Part shown: in pieces, positions 1 through 5,663 of the stretch
How the letters are laid out: the number at the start of each line of letters is the position of its first letter
Numbering within the stretch: the stretch's first letter is position 1
Assembly: GCA_003565035.1 (NCBI GenBank)
Contig: PXDP01000063.1
Location: 1-7,360 of the forward strand
Source of the DNA: PVC group bacterium
Lineage (GTDB): Bacteria; Verrucomicrobiota; Kiritimatiellia; SS1-B-03-39; UBA6053
Direction: 5' to 3'
Length of the DNA stretch: 7,360 nucleotides
Position numbers and translations under genes: made by a program
The notes under the pieces: model-generated
What the model saw: the letters and a program-made list of their open reading frames with translations, nothing else
Database searches by the model: none
What the model was told of the DNA's origin: nothing

Positions 1-57
1 AGGGGTTTTGGGTATTTAAGAATGGGGTAATGGTGAGGGGGGTGATGGGGAATGGGA
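1..57. repeat. G-rich degenerate short repeat downstream of the four-helix-bundle gene
   Basis: The + strand is built from G-runs at 2-5, 10-12, 24-27, 37-42, 47-50 and 54-56 separated by short A/T-rich spacers. ATGG recurs at 22, 30, 45 and 52, giving an imperfect 7-8 base period. In the mRNA of the minus-strand gene this would be a C-rich 3' flank made of CCCAT-like units. No coding region is evident. It could be the edge of a simple repeat that travels with the neighbouring gene, or a chance low-complexity stretch. The window edge hides its full extent. Confidence 0.5.
14..23. repeat. Left copy of 10-bp direct repeat ATTTAAGAAT
   Basis: ATTTAAGAAT occurs here and again, same orientation, at 590-599, so the two copies bracket the four-helix-bundle gene and its G-rich flank. 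The spacing, just outside both ends of one gene, fits a target-site duplication or terminal repeat. The sequence is A/T-rich and only ten bases long, so coincidence is possible. Confidence 0.4.
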
Positions 58-582
58 TCAACTTGTGAATTCGATGTGTTTCAATTCACGTTCTTCCTGA
101 GATAAATCATCAAGGAGCTGATTGAAAAGCATGGCGAAATCGTCTTGTACACTATAATCTGGAGAAGATTCACGAACAACATTCGATTCTGGATCGGTTG
201 CTTTGTTGATCAGAGATAAATTGAGGGCCAACAGTTCATTTTCAACTTGATAGATTCGGGAATCCAGCTTTTCGGCCTGTTCATCGGAAATTTGGCCGGC
301 CTGAGAATACGCCAAAATTGCTGAGCCCGTTTCACCCAGACTGCCAAGAGCATAATTAATGAAAACCAGATATTCTTTCAAGGACCGACGGCAATACCCT
401 TCTGCAATATTACGGTGGACCGAATCGGCAGAGGCCATGGTTTGAGAGGAAAGTCGCTTCATCTCATATGGCCAATCACGACAAACGGAAACAACCTCAG
501 CATAGAGGTCGACAGAATGCTTCCAAACCCGAAGGTTGCGATAGCCTCTGTTCCGATTTCGTCTCTGATTAATCTTGTTCAT
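58..582 (-). CDS. Four-helix-bundle protein, 23S rRNA intervening-sequence (IVS) family
   Basis: The protein has 174 residues, and residues about 13-127 match the four-helix-bundle family first found encoded in 23S rRNA intervening sequences. Visible landmarks are the opening YRNLRVWKHSVDL (14-26), the core motif NIAEGYCRRS (58-67) that ends the second helix, the following LKEYLVFINYALGSLGE (68-84) and a last helix around 100-126. The molecular role of stand-alone members is not established; related Avd proteins bind nucleic acid and assist diversity-generating retroelements, but no reverse transcriptase or variable repeat is visible here. The N-terminus is very basic (several Arg in residues 7-15), and an acidic tail of about 45 residues follows the bundle. 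ATG at 582 is used; no clear Shine-Dalgarno precedes it, only an A/T-rich leader. It lies 59 bases after atpG, where atpD would be expected. A 60-base count at 121-180 gives 38% GC, far below atpA, suggesting separate ancestry. Family assignment is firm; function is unknown. Confidence 0.85.
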   Translation of the reverse strand: MNKINQRRNRNRGYRNLRVWKHSVDLYAEVVSVCRDWPYEMKRLSSQTMASADSVHRNIAEGYCRRSLKEYLVFINYALGSLGETGSAILAYSQAGQISDEQAEKLDSRIYQVENELLALNLSLINKATDPESNVVRESSPDYSVQDDFAMLFNQLLDDLSQEERELKHIEFTS

Positions 583-589
583 ATTTAGA

Positions 590-599
590 ATTTAAGAAT
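590..599. repeat. Right copy of 10-bp direct repeat ATTTAAGAAT
   Basis: This copy is identical to 14-23 and lies 7 bases upstream of the four-helix-bundle start codon. It is embedded in an A/T-rich leader that also contains a near-copy (ATTTAGAAT at 583-591). The A/T-rich leader could double as a -10 region for the minus-strand gene, but no convincing promoter pair can be picked. Confidence 0.4.
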
Positions 600-616
600 T
601 TTCCATCACTGCAGAA

Positions 617-661
617 AAACACAAAAACAACACCCCGGAGTTTACAAAGCTTCAGCTCCGG
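617..661 (-). terminator. Possible weak terminator or attenuator at the end of atpG
   Basis: Read on the minus strand, CCGGAG (661-656) pairs with CTCCGG (640-635) across a 15-base loop that contains the atpG stop codon. It is followed after about seven bases by a T-rich stretch (TTTTTGTGTTTT, about 628-617). The stem has only 6 bp, the loop is long and the T-run is interrupted, so this is a weak candidate. If real, it would separate atpG from the downstream four-helix-bundle gene. Confidence 0.25.
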
Positions 662-1520
662 AGATAATTTCAATGAGTTCTGTCGTAATCGCGGCCTGGC
701 GGGCGCGGTTCCGGAGCAGGGTGTTTTCTTCGATCAGGTTCTTGGCGTTGGTGGTGGCATTGTCCATCGCGGTCATTCGGGCACCGTGCTCACCGGCCGC
801 GTTTTCCAACAGGGCGTAGAATACTTTGAAAGTGACCAACCGAGGCACCAGAAACCCGAGGAGGTCTTTCATGCCGGGCTCGGCGATGATGTCTTCCGTG
901 GCATGGGGAGCCTCCAGTTCCATCTCCGGCAGATCGGTGGCGGTCTCCAGCGGCAGGAGCTGATGCAGACGGGGAATCTGCGAGAGCGGGCTCACAAATT
1001 CATTGCACATAAGCAGAATCCGGTCAAAACTGCCGTCCAGAAAAACCTTTTCGAGATGTTTGGTCACCCGGGAGGCATCATGCGTGGTGGGGCTGGCACT
1101 GGTCAGGTCAAAGCGGCGGTGAACCGTGGCCCGCTTCTGAAAATGCGTAAATCCGCGCTTCCCGCAGAACGCAAATTCATAGACGATGCCGTCCCCGACC
1201 CGCTCGGCCAGAAAACGCTCGGCAAAGCGGATCAGATTGTTGTTGAATCCGCCGCAGAGCCCTTTGTCGGAGGTGAAGATCACCACCAGAACCGATTTGA
1301 TTTTCTCACGCTCCTCCAGCAGAGGATGCATGGTGCTGTCCACGTTGTCCGCAATGCGACGAATCAGCTGATTCACCTCGTGGGCAAAATCCTTTGCACC
1401 CCGCTGGGCCTCCTGGGCTTTGCGCAGCTTGCTCGCGGAAACCATTTTCATGGTTTTCGTGATCTTGCTGGTGTTCTTCAGACTGTTGATCTTGGTGTTG
1501 TATTCCTTGATACTCGGCAT
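642..1520 (-). CDS. atpG: ATP synthase F1 gamma subunit
   Basis: Gamma is the central rotor shaft of F1: it sits in the alpha3beta3 head and couples c-ring rotation to catalysis. The protein is 292 residues, the usual length. The N-terminal helix carries the family pattern (SKITKTMKMVSASKLRKAQ, 18-36). SDKGLCGGFNNNL (84-96) is the conserved start of the Rossmann-like middle domain. The C-terminal helix ends in the gamma signature ITTELIEIISGAEA (278-291), with the expected Thr, Glu, Gly and Ala. Start ATG at 1520 gives the canonical MPSIKEYNTKI beginning; the ribosome-binding site is not obvious. It lies 36 bases downstream of atpA and must be co-transcribed with it. In most bacteria atpD follows directly, but here a four-helix-bundle gene does. 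I see no truncation or frameshift. Confidence 0.98.
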   Translation of the reverse strand: MPSIKEYNTKINSLKNTSKITKTMKMVSASKLRKAQEAQRGAKDFAHEVNQLIRRIADNVDSTMHPLLEEREKIKSVLVVIFTSDKGLCGGFNNNLIRFAERFLAERVGDGIVYEFAFCGKRGFTHFQKRATVHRRFDLTSASPTTHDASRVTKHLEKVFLDGSFDRILLMCNEFVSPLSQIPRLHQLLPLETATDLPEMELEAPHATEDIIAEPGMKDLLGFLVPRLVTFKVFYALLENAAGEHGARMTAMDNATTNAKNLIEENTLLRNRARQAAITTELIEIISGAEAL

Positions 1521-1556
1521 CGCGGAGTCGCTTTCGGGAGGGTCTTCCGGTTAAGG

Positions 1557-3071
1557 TCAGTTCCAGGTTCGTTTGAAGTCGTCAATCAACGCCTTCAATT
1601 CGGTTTCCAGCTCGTCGGTCAACGCTTTTTCCTTGTCCAGTTTGCGGACAAACTCGGCATAGGATGACTCAAGCGCTTCGTGCAGTTTGGCTTCAAATTC
1701 GCGCACACGCTCCACCGGAACACTGTCGAGATAGCCGCGGGTACCGGCGTAAATGATCACAATCTGCTTCACCACGTTCAGCGGGGCGTTGACCCCCTGC
1801 TTGATGACCTGCATCAGGCGCTGACCGCGTTCGAGCTGACGGCGGGTGTTGGCGTCCAGATCGCTGGCAAACTGCGAGAAGGCCGCCAGTTCGCGGTACT
1901 GGGCGAGGTCCAGACGCAGGGTGCCGGCCACTTTTTTCATGGCTTTAATCTGCGCGTCACCGCCCACACGGGAAACCGAAAGACCGGGGTTGATCTCGGG
2001 TCGCTGACCGGCGTTGAACAGGTCGGATTCCAGGAAGATCTGTCCGTCGGTAATCGAAATCACGTTCGTGGGAATGTACGCGGATACGTCTCCACCCTGG
2101 GTTTCGATGATCGGCAGTGCAGTCAGAGAGCCCGCACCTTTGGCGTCGCTCATTTTCGCGGCGCGTTCGAGCAACCGGCTGTGCAAATAGAAAATGTCGC
2201 CCGGATACGCCTCGCGTCCCGGGGGACGGCGGAGCAGCAGGGACAACTGACGGTAGGCCTGGGCCTGTTTGGTCAAATCGTCGTAAATAATCAGCGCGTG
2301 TTTGCCGTTGTCGCGGTAGTGCTCGGCCATCGCCGTCCCGGCATAAGGTGCGAGGAACTGCATCGCGGCGGGATCGGAGGCGGTGGCGGCCACAATCGTG
2401 GTGTATTCCATGGCGCCGTGCTTTTTCAGCGTTTCCACCACCTGAACCACGGTGGAGCGCTTCTGACCAATCGCCACATAGAAACAGTGCACATCATGTC
2501 CGCGCTGGTTAATGATCGTGTCGATCGCAAGCGCAGTTTTACCGGTTTTGCGGTCGCCGATGATCAACTCACGCTGTCCGCGGCCGATGGGGGTCAGCGC
2601 GTCGATCACCTTGATGCCGGTCTGCATCGGCTCGTGCACGTCTTTGCGGTCGATGATACCGGGCGCTTTGAGTTCGATCTGCCGGGTGGTTTCCGCATGA
2701 ATGGGCGGACCGCCGTCAATGGCAATGCCCAGCGCATCCACCACGCGGCCGGACAGCGCGTCGCCGGCGGGCACGGAGGCAATGGATTGGGTGCGTTTGA
2801 CCTGATCGCCCTCCTGAATTTGGGAGTCATCGCCGAAAAGCGCAATCCCCACATTGTTTTCTTCAAGGTTCAGGGCCATGCCGCGCAGGCCGGTTTTGGG
2901 GAATTCCACCAGTTCGCCGGCCATGACGCCGGAAAGACCGTGCACACGGGCGATACCGTCGCCCACGCTCAGAACCGTGCCCACTTCGTAAAGATCGGGG
3001 CCGGTTTTGAAGTCTTGGAGTTGTTGACGAAGAATGGAAGCCACCTCATCAGGCTGGATGTCGATGGACAT
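1557..3071 (-). CDS. atpA: ATP synthase F1 alpha subunit
   Basis: Alpha forms the non-catalytic nucleotide-binding half of the alpha3beta3 head and supplies the arginine finger to the catalytic sites on beta. The protein is 504 residues, normal for the family. The N-terminal delta-contacting helix is at 1-20, the beta-barrel at about 25-95, and the P-loop GDRKTGKT at 172-179 with Lys178 and Thr179. IGQKRSTV (201-208) and LIIYDDLTKQA (260-270, Walker B region) follow. PEINPGLSVSRVGG (358-371) contains the arginine finger, Arg368. Two residues depart from the commonest form: Lys175 where Gln is usual in GDRQTGKT, and Glu359 where the alpha/beta signature normally has Ser, Ala or Pro. Neither removes a key residue. 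Start ATG at 3071 has a good ribosome-binding site (AAGG, 8 bases away). The gene starts 14 bases after atpH. Confidence 0.98.
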   Translation of the reverse strand: MSIDIQPDEVASILRQQLQDFKTGPDLYEVGTVLSVGDGIARVHGLSGVMAGELVEFPKTGLRGMALNLEENNVGIALFGDDSQIQEGDQVKRTQSIASVPAGDALSGRVVDALGIAIDGGPPIHAETTRQIELKAPGIIDRKDVHEPMQTGIKVIDALTPIGRGQRELIIGDRKTGKTALAIDTIINQRGHDVHCFYVAIGQKRSTVVQVVETLKKHGAMEYTTIVAATASDPAAMQFLAPYAGTAMAEHYRDNGKHALIIYDDLTKQAQAYRQLSLLLRRPPGREAYPGDIFYLHSRLLERAAKMSDAKGAGSLTALPIIETQGGDVSAYIPTNVISITDGQIFLESDLFNAGQRPEINPGLSVSRVGGDAQIKAMKKVAGTLRLDLAQYRELAAFSQFASDLDANTRRQLERGQRLMQVIKQGVNAPLNVVKQIVIIYAGTRGYLDSVPVERVREFEAKLHEALESSYAEFVRKLDKEKALTDELETELKALIDDFKRTWN

Positions 3072-3083
3072 ATACGATTCCTT
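3072..3083 (-). promoter_or_regulatory. Ribosome-binding leader of atpA, nearly identical to that of atpE
   Basis: The minus strand reads AAGGAATCGTAT directly before the atpA ATG. The atpE leader reads AAGGTATCGTAT plus one extra C before its ATG. Eleven of twelve bases agree, including seven (ATCGTAT) beyond the Shine-Dalgarno core. It fixes the atpA start. Confidence 0.7.
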
Positions 3084-3085
3084 AG

Positions 3086-3619
3086 TTATGCGTTAATGAT
3101 ATTTTGTTTAAAACGGGTGAGCTTGGCCAGGAGGGAGTGGTCCTCGATCAAATCCCCGGTCCGGATCAGAAACCCGCCAATCAGGGATTCGTCCACCTCT
3201 TCGGTGAGACGGATCGATTTTCCCCAGCGGGACTCCAGTTTTTCGGTCAGGGCGCTGATCTGGGCTTTGGTGAATTTCACCGCCGTCCGCAGGGACACCT
3301 CCATGACGTTCTTTTCATCGTCCATGGACGCGGAGACCTCTTCCAGAATGTCCGGCAAATTTGCCAGCCGCCCCTGGCGCACCAGGAGCTTCAGAAAAGT
3401 CAGCATGACCGGTGAACCGGACGTGGCAAACAGCGCGTCGAGAATCTCCGACTGCTTTTCGGAGGGGATCACCGGATCGTGAAGAAAGGTTCCGAACTCG
3501 GGTGAAGCCTCCAGAAGCGAAGAAAGTGCCTTCACATCCGCCTGGAGCGCATCGAGTTCGCCCGATTCACGGGCGACATCGAGCAGAGCGGGTGTGTAAC
3601 GTTTTGCGACACTGGACAT
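3086..3619 (-). CDS. atpH: ATP synthase F1 delta subunit (OSCP)
   Basis: Delta links the b-subunit peripheral stalk to the top of the alpha3beta3 head. With the chosen start the protein is 177 residues, the normal size. The N-terminal helical domain begins SSVAKRYTPALLDVA (2-16), matching the family's 'a-RYA-AL-e-A' opening. The C-terminal domain holds a complete OSCP/delta signature (IRLTEEVDESLIGGFLIRTG, 136-155), and the protein ends in the usual basic helix. The frame is open upstream to a TTG at 3637 that would overlap atpF and add six residues. I prefer ATG at 3619 because it lies 4 bases after the atpF stop, has GGAG 10 bases before it, and gives the standard N-terminus. The tight spacing implies translational coupling with atpF. 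Confidence 0.95.
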   Translation of the reverse strand: MSSVAKRYTPALLDVARESGELDALQADVKALSSLLEASPEFGTFLHDPVIPSEKQSEILDALFATSGSPVMLTFLKLLVRQGRLANLPDILEEVSASMDDEKNVMEVSLRTAVKFTKAQISALTEKLESRWGKSIRLTEEVDESLIGGFLIRTGDLIEDHSLLAKLTRFKQNIINA

Positions 3620-3623
3620 CAGT

Positions 3624-4181
3624 TCAGATCTCCGCAAGCAGCTGATCGGTCAAAGCCTGACGGCTTTTCGCATCCAGCTTCTCGTTCAAGAGCTTCATGG
3701 TGAGTTCAACGGCGGTTTCCGCGCTGAAAGCCTTGAGCGCCGCTTCCGCTTTGCCCTGGGCCGTGGCCAGATCGCGGGCCGCGTTTTCTCTGAGAATCTC
3801 GGCCTTTTCTTTGGCCTCCGCCTCAATCCCGCGGGCGGCTTCTTTGGCCGCTTCACGTGCGGCGTCGATCATTTGACGGGACTTCTGGTCCGTCTCATCG
3901 ATCTTCGCCTTGATGTTGGCGTCGAGCTGTGCCATTTCCCGTTCAAGGGTCTCGGCGTTTTCCAGCGATTTCTCAATCGTCTCCTCGCGCTTGTCCAGGT
4001 TTTCCAGAATCGGCGTGAAGGCGTGTTTTTTGAGAATGTAGGCCGCAATGCCAAAGATCACCAGGAACCAGAAGAACATCGCGCCACTCACCGCGGAGGA
4101 GGAACCTCCGTGGCCTGCGGCGCCGTGTCCGGCGGGCACTTCCATGTGCTGACCCGTGGCGGTCGGTGTGGATTGTGACAT
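3624..4181 (-). CDS. atpF: ATP synthase F0 b subunit
   Basis: The b subunit anchors in the membrane and runs as a long helix up the side of the enzyme to hold the head static against rotation. The protein is 185 residues. Residues 1-32 form an extra hydrophilic leader rich in Gly, Ser, Ala and His (H12, H19, H24), followed by one membrane helix (about 33-51). Next is the family's post-membrane segment (FTPILENLDKREETIEKSLENAE, 55-77) and a long Ala/Glu/Lys-rich coiled coil to about 165. ATG at 4181 has GGAG 9 bases upstream. A second Met at residue 13 lacks a ribosome-binding site, so the longer form is chosen. One copy only is visible, so the stalk is probably a b homodimer. It lies 36 bases downstream of atpE. 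The leader would face the periplasm; its role is unknown. Confidence 0.96.
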   Translation of the reverse strand: MSQSTPTATGQHMEVPAGHGAAGHGGSSSAVSGAMFFWFLVIFGIAAYILKKHAFTPILENLDKREETIEKSLENAETLEREMAQLDANIKAKIDETDQKSRQMIDAAREAAKEAARGIEAEAKEKAEILRENAARDLATAQGKAEAALKAFSAETAVELTMKLLNEKLDAKSRQALTDQLLAEI

Positions 4182-4217
4182 GCGATGCGTCTCCAGTTAT
4201 AAGATCCGGAGGCGGGA

Positions 4218-4439
4218 TTACTTGCCGACAGCGATAATACAAATCACCGCACAGAACAGGGCGACCCCTTCGATCAGCGCCGCGGCGATAATCATCATGG
4301 TCTGAAGTTTGGGCTGAATTTCGGGCTGACGGGCGGAGCTTTCCAGGGCGGCGACGGCCAGGCGGGAAATTCCGAGAGCGGCTCCAATGGTGACAAGACC
4401 GGCTCCGATGGCGGCGAGGACTGCTGCGTTTGCGAACAT
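4218..4439 (-). CDS. atpE: ATP synthase F0 c subunit
   Basis: The c subunit is a two-helix hairpin that oligomerises into the rotating ring carrying the ions. The protein has 73 residues. Helix 1 is about 5-33, the polar loop ARQPE is at 36-40 with the conserved Arg-Gln-Pro, and helix 2 is about 45-70 with the ion-binding Glu57 in AALIEGVAL. Aligned to Ilyobacter tartaricus c, the Na+ ligands Gln32 and Ser66 are replaced by Ile24 and Gly58, so proton coupling is favoured; this is inference. Helix 1 begins with a Gly-rich stretch (IGAGLVTIGAALG) but then reads ISRLAVAAL, with fewer glycines than the usual repeated small-residue pattern. Start ATG at 4439 is preceded by AAAGG. Thirty-six bases separate it from each neighbour, atpB and atpF. 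Confidence 0.97.
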   Translation of the reverse strand: MFANAAVLAAIGAGLVTIGAALGISRLAVAALESSARQPEIQPKLQTMMIIAAALIEGVALFCAVICIIAVGK

Positions 4440-4440
4440 G

Positions 4441-4452
4441 ATACGATACCTT
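4441..4452 (-). promoter_or_regulatory. Ribosome-binding leader of atpE, nearly identical to that of atpA
   Basis: The minus strand reads AAGGTATCGTAT, then C, then the atpE ATG. It matches the atpA leader at 11 of 12 positions. The c subunit is needed in many copies per enzyme and alpha in three, so a shared strong initiation leader would make sense; that is inference. Confidence 0.7.
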
Positions 4453-4475
4453 TACTTAGGGGTTACAAGACAAGT

Positions 4476-5270
4476 TTAGTGTTCAGGATGAAGGACCTGT
4501 CCCACGAAAATCGCGGACAGCATGGTGAAAATGTAGGCCTGAAGAAAAGCGACCAGCATTTCCAGAAAGAAAACGAAAAGACCGCCCAAGAGGGCCGGAA
4601 GCGCCGGAGCGCCGTAAATATAAATCAGACCGATCATCGCGAACAGCACGATGTGTCCCGCCAGCATGTTGGCAAACAGTCGGATGGACAACACGATGGT
4701 TTTGATGAAAATCCCGGCGATTTCAATCGGCACCAAAAGAAAAAGCACCGGCAGTGGAATGCCATGCGGGATGAAATTCTTCAGAAAGCCCACAAACCCG
4801 AAGCGCTCCACCCCCAAATACACCATGGCCGCGAAGGTGGTAAACGCCAGCGCGGCGGTGACCCCCAGCACGCCGGTGGCGGTGGTGAAAATCGGGATCA
4901 GGCCCATAAAATTCAGCGTGAGGATCAGCGTGAACTGGGTGAGAAACAACCAGGCATACTTGCGGCCGTCCTCTTTGCCCAGGTTGGCCACCGCGATTTC
5001 GTCCCGCACAAACACAACGATGACTTCCAGAAAATTGGTGATGCCCCGGGGGACCCGCGCCTTTTGATCATACACCTTGCAGTAGAGCCAGCACAGCAAA
5101 CCCGCGCCGATCATGCCCATTAGACCCGAAAGCGTGAACCAGGGTGGCAAATTCGCTTTTGCAAAATCCAGATGCAATCCGCCGAGGGTCCAGGCTTGAC
5201 CGTCCAGAACGTGGTGCGTGATGTAGTCCACCACTTCCTGCATTTTATCGACGTTTTGTTCGGGGCTCAT
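4476..5270 (-). CDS. atpB: ATP synthase F0 a subunit
   Basis: Subunit a provides the two half-channels through which ions reach the c-ring. The protein is 264 residues with five or six hydrophobic segments (about 46-66, 105-128, 133-152, 172-195, 205-225 and 228-258). The signature segment KTIVLSIRLFANMLAGH (190-206) contains Arg197, equivalent to the essential E. coli Arg210; His206 replaces the Glu219 of E. coli, as in many lineages. Gln244 in AFLQAYIF matches E. coli Gln252. The N-terminus (about 1-45) is hydrophilic and includes a GLHLDFAKANLPPW stretch. Start ATG at 5270 has a weak ribosome-binding site and lies 15 bases after the atpI-like stop; a second Met at residue 10 has no better site. 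No missing catalytic residue. Confidence 0.97.
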   Translation of the reverse strand: MSPEQNVDKMQEVVDYITHHVLDGQAWTLGGLHLDFAKANLPPWFTLSGLMGMIGAGLLCWLYCKVYDQKARVPRGITNFLEVIVVFVRDEIAVANLGKEDGRKYAWLFLTQFTLILTLNFMGLIPIFTTATGVLGVTAALAFTTFAAMVYLGVERFGFVGFLKNFIPHGIPLPVLFLLVPIEIAGIFIKTIVLSIRLFANMLAGHIVLFAMIGLIYIYGAPALPALLGGLFVFFLEMLVAFLQAYIFTMLSAIFVGQVLHPEH

Positions 5271-5285
5271 CCGGTATAGCGTAAA

Positions 5286-5663
5286 TTAAGGGGTTGATGC
5301 AAAATGAATGCGGGCAATGCCGCAGGCCAAAACCAAGGGGTAGGTTATGAAAAACACAGACACAAATACTCGGATGTCCACAGCTTGCAACCCTATAAGT
5401 AAAAAAAGTGTGAAACAATTCACAAATAGCTTTCCGCCAATCCATAGAAGGCCGGGAATGAGGCCCAGTGCATCGAGTTTCGGCCCCCTTCCCAGGTCCG
5501 CCAGGGCAAACATTCCCTGATTAAACAGTAACAATCCCGCTGCGGCGGCAAAATCCCGTCCCGGAGGCGCATCGGCAATCCAAGTGTGGACAACTATCGC
5601 AAGCCCGGCAAGACATAGGGTGGACGCTATCCAAAAGACCATGCCGAAAATGTACCGCTTCAT
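5286..5663 (-). CDS. atpI: AtpI-like small membrane protein (ATP synthase subunit I family, tentative)
   Basis: The protein has 125 residues and four hydrophobic segments (about 7-30, 38-56, 66-91 and 97-117), with short loops and a Lys/Arg start (MKRYIF). This length and topology, and its place between an atpZ-like gene and atpB, fit subunit I, which in several bacteria helps assemble the c-ring. Sequence landmarks are weak: GGKLF (76-80) followed by a hydrophobic stretch resembles the third helix of AtpI proteins, but I would not call the family from sequence alone. Its ATG overlaps the stop of the upstream gene as ATGA (5660-5663), so translation is probably coupled. A 60-base count near its 3' end (5341-5400) gives 40% GC, lower than the core atp genes. 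It could instead be a lineage-specific accessory protein. Confidence 0.65.
   Translation of the reverse strand: MKRYIFGMVFWIASTLCLAGLAIVVHTWIADAPPGRDFAAAAGLLLFNQGMFALADLGRGPKLDALGLIPGLLWIGGKLFVNCFTLFLLIGLQAVDIRVFVSVFFITYPLVLACGIARIHFASTP

Noticed and set aside
58..582. Diversity-generating retroelement accessory protein (Avd) reading of the four-helix-bundle gene
   Set aside because: No reverse transcriptase, template repeat or variable repeat is visible nearby, so only the general family is called.
786..1667. A 293-residue + strand frame opposite atpG
   Set aside because: It mirrors atpG and the end of atpA, with no recognisable motif and no independent start signal.
1680..3482. A 600-residue open frame on the + strand opposite atpA and atpH
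   Set aside because: It is antisense to unmistakable atpA/atpH. Its product is His/Gly/Gln/Val-rich with no domain pattern, as expected of a mirror of GC-rich codons.
3620..3637. TTG start for atpH overlapping atpF
   Set aside because: The ATG at 3619 gives the standard delta N-terminus and is properly spaced after the atpF stop.
1521..4475. Three intergenic gaps of exactly 36 bases (atpB-atpE, atpE-atpF, atpA-atpG)
   Set aside because: The gap sequences do not resemble one another over their length; equal spacing looks coincidental apart from the shared atpE/atpA leader reported separately.
4479..5123. A + strand frame opposite atpB
   Set aside because: The translation is a charged His/Gln/Arg-rich mirror of a hydrophobic membrane protein; antisense shadow.
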